Counted from the first letter of the stretch, positions 8,391-17,016 are shown. The stretch is DNA of 64,000 nucleotides from Streptomyces sp. NBC_01471 (GCF_041438865.1 NZ_CP109450.1:7619501-7683500), one strand, 5' to 3'. The notes: generated by a model not told the origin, from the letters alone. Program-made: numbers and translations.

Positions 8391-10442
8391 ATGGCAGGAC
8401 GAGATCTTCCCCTGATCGGGCCGGGCGAGCGGCTGGCCCTCAACCGCATGGGCAGTTTCGACTGGGACCTGCGCGGCGGGACGCTGGAGTTCGACGAGCC
8501 CGGTCTCGCGGTGTTCGATCTGCGCCCCGACGAGTTCGACGGCCGCCCCGAGTCCCTGGGCAGCCGTATCCCGCCCGAGGAGGGCAACAGGCTCGACGCC
8601 GCGCTGACGCAGGCCGTCCGGAGCGGCCGTTCCTCGTACGGGGTGTACTTCCAGCTGCGGCGCCGCAACGGGATCCGGCAGTGGACCCACGCCCGCGGCC
8701 GGATCCTGCGGGACGAGCAGGAGACCCCGTACCGCGTCATCGGAATCGTGCGCAACGCGACGACCGAACTCACCGAATTCGCCACGGTCAGCCCCATGGA
8801 AGCGGGCCGCCGGCGGCTGAGCACCATGGTCCAGGGCACCACCGACGCGCTGTCCAGGGCTGTCACCGTCGACGACGTGACGGCGGTCCTGACAGGCGAT
8901 GACGGACTCGAACGCTTCGGTGCCGACGGGCTCGTCCTCGGCCTGGTCGCGGGCGGGGCACTGGAACTCGTCGCGCTGTCCGGGGACTCGACGCACGTAC
9001 TCGACGACCTCAGGCGTCATCGGATCGACGACTCGCTGCCGCTGGCCGAGGCGGTCCTCACCCAGCAGCCCCGGTTCGTCACCTCGCTCGACGACCTCAC
9101 GGAGCAGTTTCCCCGGCTGCGCCCGTACGTCCAGCGGATGGGGCTCGACGCCGCGGCCTTCCTGCCGCTGATCGCGCAGGCCCGCTCCATCGGCTGTCTG
9201 GCGCTCTTCTACCGGGGCCGCAGCCGCTTCTCGTCGGAGGACCGCAACCTCTGCCTGGGTCTCGCGGGCATCGTCGCCCAGTCGCTGCAGCGCGCTGTTC
9301 TCTTCGACCAGGAAAGGGAGTTCGCGACCGGGCTCCAGTCCGCGATGCTGCCCCGGCGCATTCCCGGGTTCCCGTCGGCCGAGATCGCCGTGCGCTACCA
9401 CGCGGCGTGGAGCGGCAGGGAGGTCGGCGGCGACTGGTACGACGTCGTCGCCCTGCCGCGCGGCAGGGTGGGCATCGTGGTCGGTGACGTACAGGGCCAT
9501 GACACCCACGCGTCCGCCATCATGGGCCAGCTGCGCATCGCGCTGCGCGCGTACGCGGGGGAGGGGCACGCCCCGGGCACCGTGCTGGCGAGGGCCTCCC
9601 GCTTCCTCGCCGAGCTGGACACCGACCGCTTCGCCACCTGCACCTACGCCCAGGTCGATCTGGCATCGGGTGCGGTCAGAGCGGTCCGCGCGGGGCACCT
9701 CGGACCGCTGATCCGCCACACCGACGGGCGGGTCGGCTGGCCGAACGTGCGCGGCGGCCTCCCGCTCGGCCTGGGCACCGAGTTCGGGCAGGAGGAGTAT
9801 CCCGAGACCCGGCTCGACCTGGTGCCCGGTGAGACCCTTCTGCTCTGCACCGACGGCCTGGTCGAGGAGCCCGGCACGGACATCGGTGTCGGGATGGAGG
9901 CGCTCGCCGAGGCGGTGCGCCAAGGCCCCGACGGGGCGGAGGCGCTCGCCGACGACCTGGCCGCCCGGCTCCGGGAGCGCTGGGGCACCAGTGACGACGT
10001 GGCCCTGCTGGTGCTGCGCCGGGCGCCCGACCCCGGGACCCCGCAGGCGCCCCGTATCCACCAGTACATCCACCAGGCGGACCCCGAGGGCCTTGCGGAG
10101 GCCCGCGCCGTGCTGCGCGGCGCACTGGAGGCGTGGGGGCTCGAAGAGCTGGTCGACGACGTGGAACTCGCCGCGGGGGAGCTCCTGGTGAACGTGCTGC
10201 TGCACACGGAGGGCGGCGCCGTCCTGACCCTTGAGGTACTGCCCGAACCGGTGCGGCGGATCCGGCTCTGGGTCAAGGACCGGTCGAGCGCCTGGCCGCG
10301 GCGCCGCACCCCGGGGGAGGCGGCGACCTCGGGGCGCGGCCTGATGCTGATCGACGCGGTGGCGGCCCGCTGGGGTGTCGAACCGCGCGGCGACGGCAAG
10401 GCCGTCTGGTGCGAGTTCGAGCCGTCCGGCACCGCCACCTGA
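8391..10442 (+). CDS. PAS-GAF-SpoIIE phosphatase with HATPase domain
   Basis: A 683-residue cytosolic signalling protein. In order: a PAS-like sensor (about residues 15-115), a GAF-like domain (about 135-305), a PPM/SpoIIE Ser/Thr phosphatase (about 315-540; GREVGGDWYDVVALP and VVGDVQGHD supply metal-binding aspartates), and a C-terminal GHKL ATPase of the RsbW type (about 555-680; ELLVNVLLHT N-box, VKDRSS, TSGRGLMLIDA). This combination typically controls an anti-sigma-factor antagonist in partner switching and can act as phosphatase and kinase in one chain. The ATG at 8391 has GGAG seven bases upstream; an in-frame TTG at 8358 is less likely. No adjacent sigma or antagonist gene is present. 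Confidence 0.9.
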   Translation: MAGRDLPLIGPGERLALNRMGSFDWDLRGGTLEFDEPGLAVFDLRPDEFDGRPESLGSRIPPEEGNRLDAALTQAVRSGRSSYGVYFQLRRRNGIRQWTHARGRILRDEQETPYRVIGIVRNATTELTEFATVSPMEAGRRRLSTMVQGTTDALSRAVTVDDVTAVLTGDDGLERFGADGLVLGLVAGGALELVALSGDSTHVLDDLRRHRIDDSLPLAEAVLTQQPRFVTSLDDLTEQFPRLRPYVQRMGLDAAAFLPLIAQARSIGCLALFYRGRSRFSSEDRNLCLGLAGIVAQSLQRAVLFDQEREFATGLQSAMLPRRIPGFPSAEIAVRYHAAWSGREVGGDWYDVVALPRGRVGIVVGDVQGHDTHASAIMGQLRIALRAYAGEGHAPGTVLARASRFLAELDTDRFATCTYAQVDLASGAVRAVRAGHLGPLIRHTDGRVGWPNVRGGLPLGLGTEFGQEEYPETRLDLVPGETLLLCTDGLVEEPGTDIGVGMEALAEAVRQGPDGAEALADDLAARLRERWGTSDDVALLVLRRAPDPGTPQAPRIHQYIHQADPEGLAEARAVLRGALEAWGLEELVDDVELAAGELLVNVLLHTEGGAVLTLEVLPEPVRRIRLWVKDRSSAWPRRRTPGEAATSGRGLMLIDAVAARWGVEPRGDGKAVWCEFEPSGTAT

Positions 10443-10482
10443 GCGACTCCCGGGCTCCTGCGGTGCGCTGAGGAGAAGCGGA

Positions 10483-11103
10483 TCACCGGATGAGGCTCTC
10501 CACCTCCTCGGAGAAGAGCCGGTCCACGTCGAAGTCCATGCCGTCGAAGTGGCCCGCGATCTCCAGGCCGACCAGGCCGTGCATCCGGGTCCAGGCCCGC
10601 AGTGCCCGGTCCTCCGCCGTCCCCGCCGGGCCCAGTTCCTCGCAGGCGGCAACCGCGCTCCGCATCATCCCGGACGCGATGGTCCTGGTCTCCTCCGGTG
10701 CGGAGTAGCCGGGCACGGGGGTCCCGTAGATGAGCAGGTAGCGGTCCGGATGCTCCTTCGCCCAGGTGCGCCAGGCGTACGCGAACCGGCGCAGCCGCGC
10801 CCCCCGGGCACTCCCCGCAGCGCCTTCCGGGGCTTCCCCGTCGCCGGCGCGGGTCAGCGTGTCGGCGAGGTCGGTGTACGCGTCGGCGATCAGTGCGGTG
10901 AGGAGTTCGTCGCGGCTGGCGAAGTAGCGGTAGAGCGCGGGACCGGTCATGCCCATCGCCTTGGCGATGGCGTTGACCGAGATACCGGCCGGTCCCGTCC
11001 TGGCCAGCTGGTCCAGGGCGATGTCCTTGGCCTCCCGCCTGGTCTGTTCCCGAAGGCGCGCGCGCCGGTCGGGTGGTGTGGGGGACGTGGTCGCTTCGCT
11101 CAT
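10483..11103 (-). CDS. TetR-family regulator (WHG-type)
   Basis: A 206-residue regulator. The N-terminal helix-turn-helix is at about residues 40-60 (ISVNAIAKAMGMTGPALYRYFASRDEL). The C-terminal ligand domain, containing WAKEHPDRYLLIYGTPVPGY, is of the WHG class. AAAGGA six bases upstream supports the ATG at 11103. It is divergent from the MDR-family oxidoreductase and most likely represses it through the shared 70-100 base promoter. The effector is unknown. Confidence 0.9.
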   Translation of the reverse strand: MSEATTSPTPPDRRARLREQTRREAKDIALDQLARTGPAGISVNAIAKAMGMTGPALYRYFASRDELLTALIADAYTDLADTLTRAGDGEAPEGAAGSARGARLRRFAYAWRTWAKEHPDRYLLIYGTPVPGYSAPEETRTIASGMMRSAVAACEELGPAGTAEDRALRAWTRMHGLVGLEIAGHFDGMDFDVDRLFSEEVESLIR

Positions 11104-11125
11104 ACGGGGTCCTTTCGTGCCGCGC

Positions 11126-11185
11126 TTGACAATCGATCGTAACAGCTTCACTCTTCAGTAAAAGGTTGTAACTAATGAATGAAGC
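11126..11185. promoter_or_regulatory. Divergent promoter/operator of TetR-MDR pair
   Basis: This AT-richer stretch contains TTGACA (11126-11131), which could be a -35 for the rightward gene, and TACGAT on the complement, which could be a -10 for the TetR gene. GCTTCA and TGAAGC lie about 30 bases apart in inverted orientation and are a weak operator candidate. No element is proven. Confidence 0.3.
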
Positions 11186-12269
11186 GATAACGAAGGGCAG
11201 TGGCGCGATGACGCACGCCGAGAACACCCGCTCCCGCAGGAACGCCACGGTCACCGAGGTCGTCCTGCCGGGCGTCGTCGAGCCGGAGGGCCTGGAAGTG
11301 CGGACCCGCCCGATGCCCGCCCCCGGCTCCGGTGAGGTGCTGCTGCAGATGGAGGCCACCGGCGTGTCGTTCGCCGAGCAGCAGATGCGCCGCGGCAAGT
11401 ACTACGACCAGCCGGCGTTCCCCTTCGTGCCCGGTTACGACGTGGTGGGCACGGTCGTGGAGGCAGGGCCAGGCGTGGACTCCGGGCTGCTCGGCCGGCG
11501 GTTCGCCGCGATGCTCAAGACCGGGGGCTGGGCGGACCGTCTGCTGGTCACCGCCGTCGATCTGGTCCCGGTGCCCGCCGGGGTGGACCCGGCCGAGGCC
11601 GAGACCCTCGTCGTCAACGGAATCACCGCCTGGCAGATGCTGCACCGCGACGCCCGGATCCGGGCCGGGCAGACGGTGCTGGTGCACGGCGCCAACGGAG
11701 GTGTGGGCTCCACGCTCGTCCAGCTCGCGCTGCTCGCCGGGGCCCGGGTCATCGGTACGGCTTCGCCCCGCCACCACGAGGCCCTCCGTGCCCGGGGCGT
11801 CGTCCCCGTCGACTACCGGGCGCCCGGCCTTGCGGACCGGCTGCGGGCCGCCGCCCCGCACGGCGTGGACGCCGTCTTCGACCATGTCGGCGGTGCCGGC
11901 ATCGTCGACTCCTTCCGGTTGCTGGCGCCCGGTGGCACCCTCGTCTCGTACGGCACAGCAGCCACCCGTGACACGCCGGGATCCTCCAGGCTGCCCGTGT
12001 TCCTGCTGTTCGGACGGCTGGCCCTCTGGAATGTGCTGCCCAACCGCCGCCGCGCCACCTTCTACAACATCTGGGCGGGGAAGCGGCGTGCCGCACAGTT
12101 CCGGTCCCGCACCCGGGCCGACCTGATCCAGGTGCTGGCCCTGCTCGCCGACGGCTCGCTCACGGCCCCGGTCGCGGCCCGCATCCCCCTGGACCGCGCG
12201 GCCGAAGCGCTGCGGCTGGCCGAGTCGGGGACGGTCGCGGGGAAGGTCGTCCTGACCCCGGTGCCCTAG
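11175..12269 (+). CDS. Zinc-independent MDR oxidoreductase (quinone reductase-like)
   Basis: A 364-residue medium-chain dehydrogenase/reductase. The nucleotide-binding motif is HGANGGVGSTLVQLALLAGARV (about residues 174-195). Catalytic and structural zinc cysteines are absent, which points to the NADPH:quinone reductase/enoyl reductase branch. The ATG at 11175 has AAAGG nine bases upstream. A second ATG at 11208 preceded by GAAGGG is an equally reasonable start and would remove an 11-residue extension. It is probably controlled by the divergent TetR gene. The substrate is unknown. Confidence 0.85.
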   Translation: MNEAITKGSGAMTHAENTRSRRNATVTEVVLPGVVEPEGLEVRTRPMPAPGSGEVLLQMEATGVSFAEQQMRRGKYYDQPAFPFVPGYDVVGTVVEAGPGVDSGLLGRRFAAMLKTGGWADRLLVTAVDLVPVPAGVDPAEAETLVVNGITAWQMLHRDARIRAGQTVLVHGANGGVGSTLVQLALLAGARVIGTASPRHHEALRARGVVPVDYRAPGLADRLRAAAPHGVDAVFDHVGGAGIVDSFRLLAPGGTLVSYGTAATRDTPGSSRLPVFLLFGRLALWNVLPNRRRATFYNIWAGKRRAAQFRSRTRADLIQVLALLADGSLTAPVAARIPLDRAAEALRLAESGTVAGKVVLTPVP

Positions 12270-12309
12270 ACCCACCGGAATATGGGGGGCGCGTGGTCCC
12301 AGAGGGCCA

Positions 12310-12342
12310 GGCGGTCGTGGCGGTACGGCCGCCACGACCGCC
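12310..12342. terminator. Bidirectional terminator between MDR and AKR genes
   Basis: Perfect 14-bp stem (GGCGGTCGTGGCGG and complement) with a 5-base loop, placed between two convergent stop codons. Confidence 0.85.
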
Positions 12343-12372
12343 CGGGCCCCGGACCGCCGCGGCTCCACCGGG

Positions 12373-13206
12373 TCAGGGGACGTAGTTGAAGGTGTCCGGG
12401 TCGGGGCCGGTGCGCTCACCGCGGTCCAGGCCGGTGATGACGGCCATGTCGGCCTCGGTGAGCTCGAAGTCGAAGAGTGCGAAGTTCTCCTCGACGCGCG
12501 AGCGCGTGACGGACTTGGGGAACACGATGTCGTTCCGCTGGATGTGCCAGCGCAGCGTGACCTGGGCCGGCGTGCGGCCGACCCGGCGGGCGATCCCGGT
12601 GATCGTCGGGTCGTCCAGGACCTTGCCCTGGGCGATCGGCGACCAGGCCTCGGTGGCGATCCGGTGCCCGGCGCCGAACGCGCGCACCTCGTCCTGTGCC
12701 AGATAGGGGTGGACCTCGATCTGGTTCACGGCCGGCACGATCTCGGTCTCCTGGAGGAGCCGCCGCAGATGGTGCGGCTGGAAGTTGGAGACCCCGATCG
12801 CCTTCGCGCGGCCCGAGCGGTAGATCTCCTCCATGGCCCTCCATGTCTCGACGAAATCGCCGACACCGGGCAGCGGCCAGTGGATCAGGAACAGGTCGAG
12901 ATAGTCGAAACGCAGCTCGCCGAGAGTCCCCTCGAAGGCCTTGAGCGCGTCGTCGTGGGCGTGAAAGCCGTTGTTCAGCTTGCTGGTGACGAAGAGGTCC
13001 TCGCGGGCCAGGCCGGAGTCACGCACCGCCTGGCCGACCTCCTTCTCGTTGCCGTACATCTCGGCGGTGTCGATGTGCCGGTAACCGGTCTCCAGAGCGG
13101 CCAGCGTCGCCGCCGCGGTGTCGGCCGGCTCGATCTGATACGTACCGAAGCCCAGCTGGGGGATCTGGACGCCGTTGTTCAGGCTGATGGTGGGAACCGC
13201 GTTCAC
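12373..13206 (-). CDS. Aldo/keto reductase (2,5-diketo-D-gluconate reductase type)
   Basis: A 277-residue NADPH-dependent oxidoreductase with a complete TIM-barrel AKR sequence. The catalytic tetrad is Asp46 and Tyr51 (HIDTAEMYGNE), Lys76 (TSKLN) and His109 (FLIHWP). KSVTRSRVEENFALFDF near the C-terminus is the NADPH-binding segment. I chose the GTG at 13206 because AAGGA lies six bases upstream; an ATG at 13212 touches that ribosome site and is less likely. It is divergent from the acyl-CoA dehydrogenase across a 220-base region with two palindromes. The substrate is not deducible. Confidence 0.92.
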   Translation of the reverse strand: MNAVPTISLNNGVQIPQLGFGTYQIEPADTAAATLAALETGYRHIDTAEMYGNEKEVGQAVRDSGLAREDLFVTSKLNNGFHAHDDALKAFEGTLGELRFDYLDLFLIHWPLPGVGDFVETWRAMEEIYRSGRAKAIGVSNFQPHHLRRLLQETEIVPAVNQIEVHPYLAQDEVRAFGAGHRIATEAWSPIAQGKVLDDPTITGIARRVGRTPAQVTLRWHIQRNDIVFPKSVTRSRVEENFALFDFELTEADMAVITGLDRGERTGPDPDTFNYVP

Positions 13207-13361
13207 AATCATTCCTTGCCTCGTCCGGATGATGCCTCGGTCAGGGGCGGCTGGCGCCGCACCCTGGATCCAGGGTGCAACGACCGGAGCCCCCTGTCGC
13301 ATCGGCTGCCCCGTGCCGCTGCCCCCATGCGGGGGAGGCGGCGAAGACGGGACGGTCATCA

Positions 13362-13378
13362 CCATTCCAAAAGAATGG
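13362..13378. promoter_or_regulatory. Palindrome in AKR/acyl-CoA dehydrogenase intergenic region
   Basis: CCATTC-N5-GAATGG is a perfect 6-bp inverted repeat, overlapping by three bases the KstR-like box just downstream. It lies about 50 bases before the dehydrogenase GTG. It is a likely regulator site of unknown identity. Confidence 0.4.
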
Positions 13379-13389
13379 AACACGTTCTA
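13376..13389. promoter_or_regulatory. KstR-like operator
   Basis: TGGAACACGTTCTA fits the TNNAACNNGTTNNA palindrome reported for KstR, the TetR-family repressor of cholesterol catabolism in mycobacteria and rhodococci. It ends 38 bases before the acyl-CoA dehydrogenase start. Motif agreement is seen; KstR-type control in this organism is inferred. Confidence 0.5.
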
Positions 13390-13427
13390 CTGTGCCCCTC
13401 GATCCGATGCCGCACCGAGGAGGGGCC

Positions 13428-14618
13428 GTGCACCTCGAATACACCCCCGAACAGCAGCAGTTGCGTACCGAGCTGCGCGCGTACTTCGCCGGCCTCGTAC
13501 CGGACAACGCCTATGCGCGGTACGCGGACCCGGCGGCCCAGAAGCGCTTCTACCGGGAGACCGTCCGCCGTCTGGGCGGTGACGGCTGGCTGGGTGTCGG
13601 CTGGCCCGAGGAGTACGGGGGACGAGGGCTCTCCCCGATGGAGCAGTTCATCTTCTTCGACGAGGCCGCGCAGGCCGGTGTGCCGCTGCCCCTCATGGCG
13701 CTCAACACGGTCGGTCCGACGATCATGCAGTTCGGTACCGACGAGCAGAAGTCGTACTTCCTGCCGAAGATCCTCAAGGGCGAGATCGACTTCGCGATCG
13801 GCTACAGCGAGCCCGACGCCGGGACCGACCTCGCCGCGCTCAAGACCCGCGCCGTGCGCGAGGGCGACGAGACCACCGGCCACTACACGGTCAACGGCCA
13901 GAAGATCTGGACGACCAACGGGGACACCGCCGACTGGGTGTGGCTCGCCGTCCGCACCGACCCGGCGGCCCCCGCGCACAAGGGCATCACCATGCTGCTG
14001 GTACCGACCGACGACCCCGGCTACTCCTGCACCCTGATCAACACCCTGGCCTCGCACGACACCACCGCCAGCTACTACGAGAACGTCAGGGTCCCCGCCT
14101 CCCGCCGGGTCGGTGACGAGAACAAGGGCTGGCGGCTGATCACCAACCAGCTCAACCACGAGCGCGTCACGCTCGCCGCCCACGGCACGATGGCCATCCG
14201 GGCGCTGCACAACGTGCAGCGGTGGGCCTCGGAGACGGAGATCGACGGCGGACGCCGGGTCATCGACCTCGGCTGGGTACGCGGCCGTCTCGCGCGTACC
14301 CACACCCGGCTCGACGCGATGAAGCTGCTGAACTGGCAGATGGTCAACGCCGTACAGAACGGCACGCTCACCCCGCAGGACGCGTCCGCGGTCAAGGTGT
14401 ACGGATCGGAGGCCCGCAGGGACGCCTACGCCTGGCTGATGGAGGTCATCGGCGCGGCGGGTCCCCTCAAGGAGGGATCGGCGGGCGCGGTGCTCCACGG
14501 CGAACTGGAGCGCGGCTACCGCTCGGCCGTCATCTTCACCTTCGGCGGCGGCAACAACGAGATCCAGCGGGAGATCATCTCCTGGATCGGGCTGGGGATG
14601 CCGCGCGTCCGGCGTTAG
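13428..14618 (+). CDS. Acyl-CoA dehydrogenase (FadE-like)
   Basis: A 396-residue FAD-dependent acyl-CoA dehydrogenase that introduces the alpha-beta double bond in beta-oxidation. The FAD/substrate-binding stretch IGYSEPDAGTDLAAL is at about residues 121-135 and WTTNGDTADWVWL follows. The C-terminal arginine-rich helix and FTFGGGNNEIQREIISWIGLGMPR are typical. Members of this branch in steroid catabolism often form heterotetramers, but no partner FadE is adjacent here. The start is a GTG preceded by GAGGAGG. The promoter contains a KstR-like box. The substrate is unknown. Confidence 0.92.
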   Translation: MHLEYTPEQQQLRTELRAYFAGLVPDNAYARYADPAAQKRFYRETVRRLGGDGWLGVGWPEEYGGRGLSPMEQFIFFDEAAQAGVPLPLMALNTVGPTIMQFGTDEQKSYFLPKILKGEIDFAIGYSEPDAGTDLAALKTRAVREGDETTGHYTVNGQKIWTTNGDTADWVWLAVRTDPAAPAHKGITMLLVPTDDPGYSCTLINTLASHDTTASYYENVRVPASRRVGDENKGWRLITNQLNHERVTLAAHGTMAIRALHNVQRWASETEIDGGRRVIDLGWVRGRLARTHTRLDAMKLLNWQMVNAVQNGTLTPQDASAVKVYGSEARRDAYAWLMEVIGAAGPLKEGSAGAVLHGELERGYRSAVIFTFGGGNNEIQREIISWIGLGMPRVRR

Positions 14619-14698
14619 GCCGTCTGTGACCACGGACGCGACTAGTCACATACTGACGACAGTCGGCACCGACTCTTCGAGAGCCATCCATCGGACGG

Positions 14699-15781
14699 TC
14701 AGGTGCGGCCGGCCGGGACGTGGGGCCGCTGGATGTCCTCCGGGTAGGCCGTGTACGCCACGGCCTCCTCGTAGGCGATGGTGCCTGCCGCGACGAGGGC
14801 GTTGATGCTGGTCTCAAGGGTCTGCATGCCTTCACGGTGGCCGGTCGAGACCATGTTGCGGATCTGGCGGGTCTTGCCCTCGCGGATCAGGTTGCGGATC
14901 GCCGACGTGCCTGCCAGTACCTCGAAGGCGGCCACCCTGCCCCCGCCGATCCGGGGGATGAGCGTCTGGTTGAGGATGCCGACCAGGGTGTGCGCCAATT
15001 GCAGCCGGATCTGCGGCTGTTGCTCGGCCGGGAACACGTCGACGATGCGGTCCAGTGTCTGCGACGTGTCATTGGTGTGCAGGGTGGCGAACACCAGGTG
15101 TCCGGTCTCGGCGATCGTCAGGGCCGCGGAGATGCTCTCCGGGTCGCGCATCTCGCCGAGGAGCAGGACATCGGGATCCTCGCGCAGGGCCGAGCGCAGC
15201 GCGGCGGGGAACGAGTCGGTGTCGGTGCCGACCTCGCGCTGGTTGACCGCCGAGCGCTTGTGCCGGTGCAGGTACTCGATCGGGTCCTCGATGGTGAGGA
15301 TGTGCACCGACCGGTGCGTGTTGACGTAGTCGAGGAGCGCCGCCAGGCTTGTCGACTTCCCCGACCCGGTCGGCCCGGTGACCAGCACGAACCCCCGCGG
15401 CAGCCCCGCCCATCCGATGACGGCCGGGGGGAGCCCGAGTTGCCCGGACGACGGCACGTCGAACGGGATGATCCGCAGCGCCAGCGCCGACGCGCCGCGC
15501 TGCACGAATGCGTTCCCGCGCAACCTTGCCTTCTCCCCCCAGCTGAAGGCGAAATCGACCTGCTTCTCCCGTCGGAACCGTTCCGTGAGTTCCCTGCCCA
15601 GCACCCCGGTCACCAGGCGATCGACCTCCGGCTCGGCCAGCGCGGCCCCCTCGACCGGTCGCAGGGCGCCGTCGACGCGGAGGAACGGCGCCGATCCGGC
15701 GGTGAGCAGCAGGTCGCTGCCGCCCCGCTCCCACAGCTCACCGAGCAGGTGGTCGATGATCGCGGAACTGGGCCCGGGCAT
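14699..15781 (-). CDS. pilT: PilT-type twitching motility retraction ATPase (orphan)
   Basis: A 360-residue secretion-superfamily ATPase of the PilT branch. An N-terminal PAS-like domain (1 to about 110) precedes the RecA-like core. Walker A GPTGSGKST is at residues 136-144, then the Asp box with TIEDPIEYLHRHKRSAVNQREVG, Walker B DVLLLGEMRDPE and the His box ETGHLVFATLHTNDT. All retraction-motor motifs look intact. PilT normally depolymerises type IV pili with PilB, PilC and pilins, none of which is in the window. The ATG at 15781 has GGAGG five bases upstream and is preferred over 15811. It is odd in a Streptomyces neighbourhood of metabolic genes. Confidence 0.88.
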   Translation of the reverse strand: MPGPSSAIIDHLLGELWERGGSDLLLTAGSAPFLRVDGALRPVEGAALAEPEVDRLVTGVLGRELTERFRREKQVDFAFSWGEKARLRGNAFVQRGASALALRIIPFDVPSSGQLGLPPAVIGWAGLPRGFVLVTGPTGSGKSTSLAALLDYVNTHRSVHILTIEDPIEYLHRHKRSAVNQREVGTDTDSFPAALRSALREDPDVLLLGEMRDPESISAALTIAETGHLVFATLHTNDTSQTLDRIVDVFPAEQQPQIRLQLAHTLVGILNQTLIPRIGGGRVAAFEVLAGTSAIRNLIREGKTRQIRNMVSTGHREGMQTLETSINALVAAGTIAYEEAVAYTAYPEDIQRPHVPAGRT

Positions 15782-15815
15782 GGTGGCCTCCAAGGTGGCG
15801 TGTTTGGTCATGGCA

Positions 15816-15839
15816 GCACCGTCCACTGCTTGACGGTGC
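15816..15839. promoter_or_regulatory. Inverted repeat between pilT and secreted-protein ORF
   Basis: GCACCGTC and GACGGTGC form a perfect 8-bp stem around 8 bases, just upstream of the pilT start region. It could be an operator for pilT or the end of an element boundary. Confidence 0.3.
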
Positions 15840-15843
15840 CGGC

Positions 15844-16563
15844 GTGGCCGTCGAAGGACACGGCGGCCTGGACGAGCGGGCCGGACAGCAGGTCGATCCG
15901 GGTGCCACCGAGGAGACGGCAGCGGGCTTCCCGACGACGCCGAACTGCGCCCGCACCAAGGACGGGAGCTTGCTCGCCTCAGGCTCAGCTCGGTCCGTCA
16001 CCGCTGTCGATCCCGGCCGCAACCTCGTTTACCTCCTTGCCAACAGGTGCGCTCCGAACCCCGCGGATCCCTCGGGCTCGTGGAAACCCATCGCAACAAC
16101 GATCGCCATCAACCCCAGCGACGGCAGTTCGACAGCGATCAACGACCCGGCGGGAACGCCCTACGGTTCCAATTCCGTGGTCTACAACGCCGCCGCAGGG
16201 TCGGCTTACGTCTACTTGAACGGTGGAACGAACTGCGGCGGTGGTGGGGGCCGCATCGACCGAATCGTCGGGACGAAGGTCACGGGGGAAGCACCAGCCT
16301 GCGCAGCGTCAGCTGCCACCGGGAACAATGATCACAAGCTCACCGTGCTGAGAAACCTCAACAGGATCTTCTTCGCACAGCAAAATTACGGCGGAGCGCC
16401 GGGCGGCCTCGGGGTGGCCGACGGCAGCACGTTGCTGGGTCGAGCTCCCCTCGACGCGGGGCCCCAGTTCGGCGCGTTGGCCGCGAACAACACCACGGGC
16501 AAGGTGTACGCGGTCGATCCGGTCAACGGGACGGTCGCGGTGTTTCGGACAGGATCGGCCTAG
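15844..16563 (+). CDS. Hypothetical beta-propeller-like protein, probably 5'-truncated
   Basis: A 239-residue open frame from a GTG. From about residue 45 onward it looks like part of a secreted repeat protein: VTAVDPGRNLVYLLANRC, VVYNAAAGSAYVYLNGG and AANNTTGKVYAVDPVNGTVAVF resemble blades of YVTN/NHL-type propellers. The first 40 residues are unlike a signal peptide and no ribosome site precedes the GTG, so the true 5' end may be lost. Base composition looks lower in GC than its neighbours. It reads into the lipoprotein gene with only four bases between. A link with pilT is possible (propeller adhesins accompany some pili), but this is speculation. Confidence 0.45.
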   Translation: MAVEGHGGLDERAGQQVDPGATEETAAGFPTTPNCARTKDGSLLASGSARSVTAVDPGRNLVYLLANRCAPNPADPSGSWKPIATTIAINPSDGSSTAINDPAGTPYGSNSVVYNAAAGSAYVYLNGGTNCGGGGGRIDRIVGTKVTGEAPACAASAATGNNDHKLTVLRNLNRIFFAQQNYGGAPGGLGVADGSTLLGRAPLDAGPQFGALAANNTTGKVYAVDPVNGTVAVFRTGSA

Positions 16564-16567
16564 CACC

Positions 16568-16954
16568 ATGCCCGACCAGCCACGCACCCTCCACAAGGGC
16601 CCGGGCGGCCGGCTACGGCTGGGGCGTCGTACCGCCATCGTGGTGGTCAGCGTGATCGCGTCGGTCACGCTGACCGCGTGCGGTGACAACGGACCCCCGA
16701 AGCGTGCGTTCGACGTCGCTCCGTATGTGCACAAGGGGCACGTGGTCAACTGCGACGTGTTCAAGACCCAGGCCGACGCGCAGGCCGTGCTGCGGGCGGA
16801 CGCACTCGACCCGAACGCACTCGACCGGGACGGTGACGGCATCGCGTGCCCGAGCCGCCCCGAGCCGACGGACAAGAAGCCGGTCCACCGCGACTTCATG
16901 ACCGACAAGGACGGCGCGCCGGTCATCGAGCCGCTCAGGTCGCCGTCGGCGTAG
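16568..16954 (+). CDS. Lipoprotein with excalibur-like calcium-binding motif
   Basis: A 128-residue protein. Residues 1 to about 38 form a signal peptide with basic start, hydrophobic core IVVVSVIASVTLT and lipobox LTAC, so it should be a membrane-anchored lipoprotein. The mature part has two cysteines framing NCDVFKTQADAQAVL..DRDGDGIACPS, which matches the excalibur motif (DxDxDGxxCE-like EF-hand loop) found in secreted nucleases and surface proteins. It lies directly behind the propeller-like ORF and is followed by a strong terminator. Function is unknown. Confidence 0.75.
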   Translation: MPDQPRTLHKGPGGRLRLGRRTAIVVVSVIASVTLTACGDNGPPKRAFDVAPYVHKGHVVNCDVFKTQADAQAVLRADALDPNALDRDGDGIACPSRPEPTDKKPVHRDFMTDKDGAPVIEPLRSPSA

Positions 16955-17016
16955 CAACGGTGGAAGCAGTCAGGCTCGGCACGGATATCCTGCCGGCGCG
17001 CACAGCGGGTCATGGG

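Noticed and set aside
8367..10652. 761-residue leftward ORF
   Set aside because: Antisense shadow of the PAS-GAF-SpoIIE gene.
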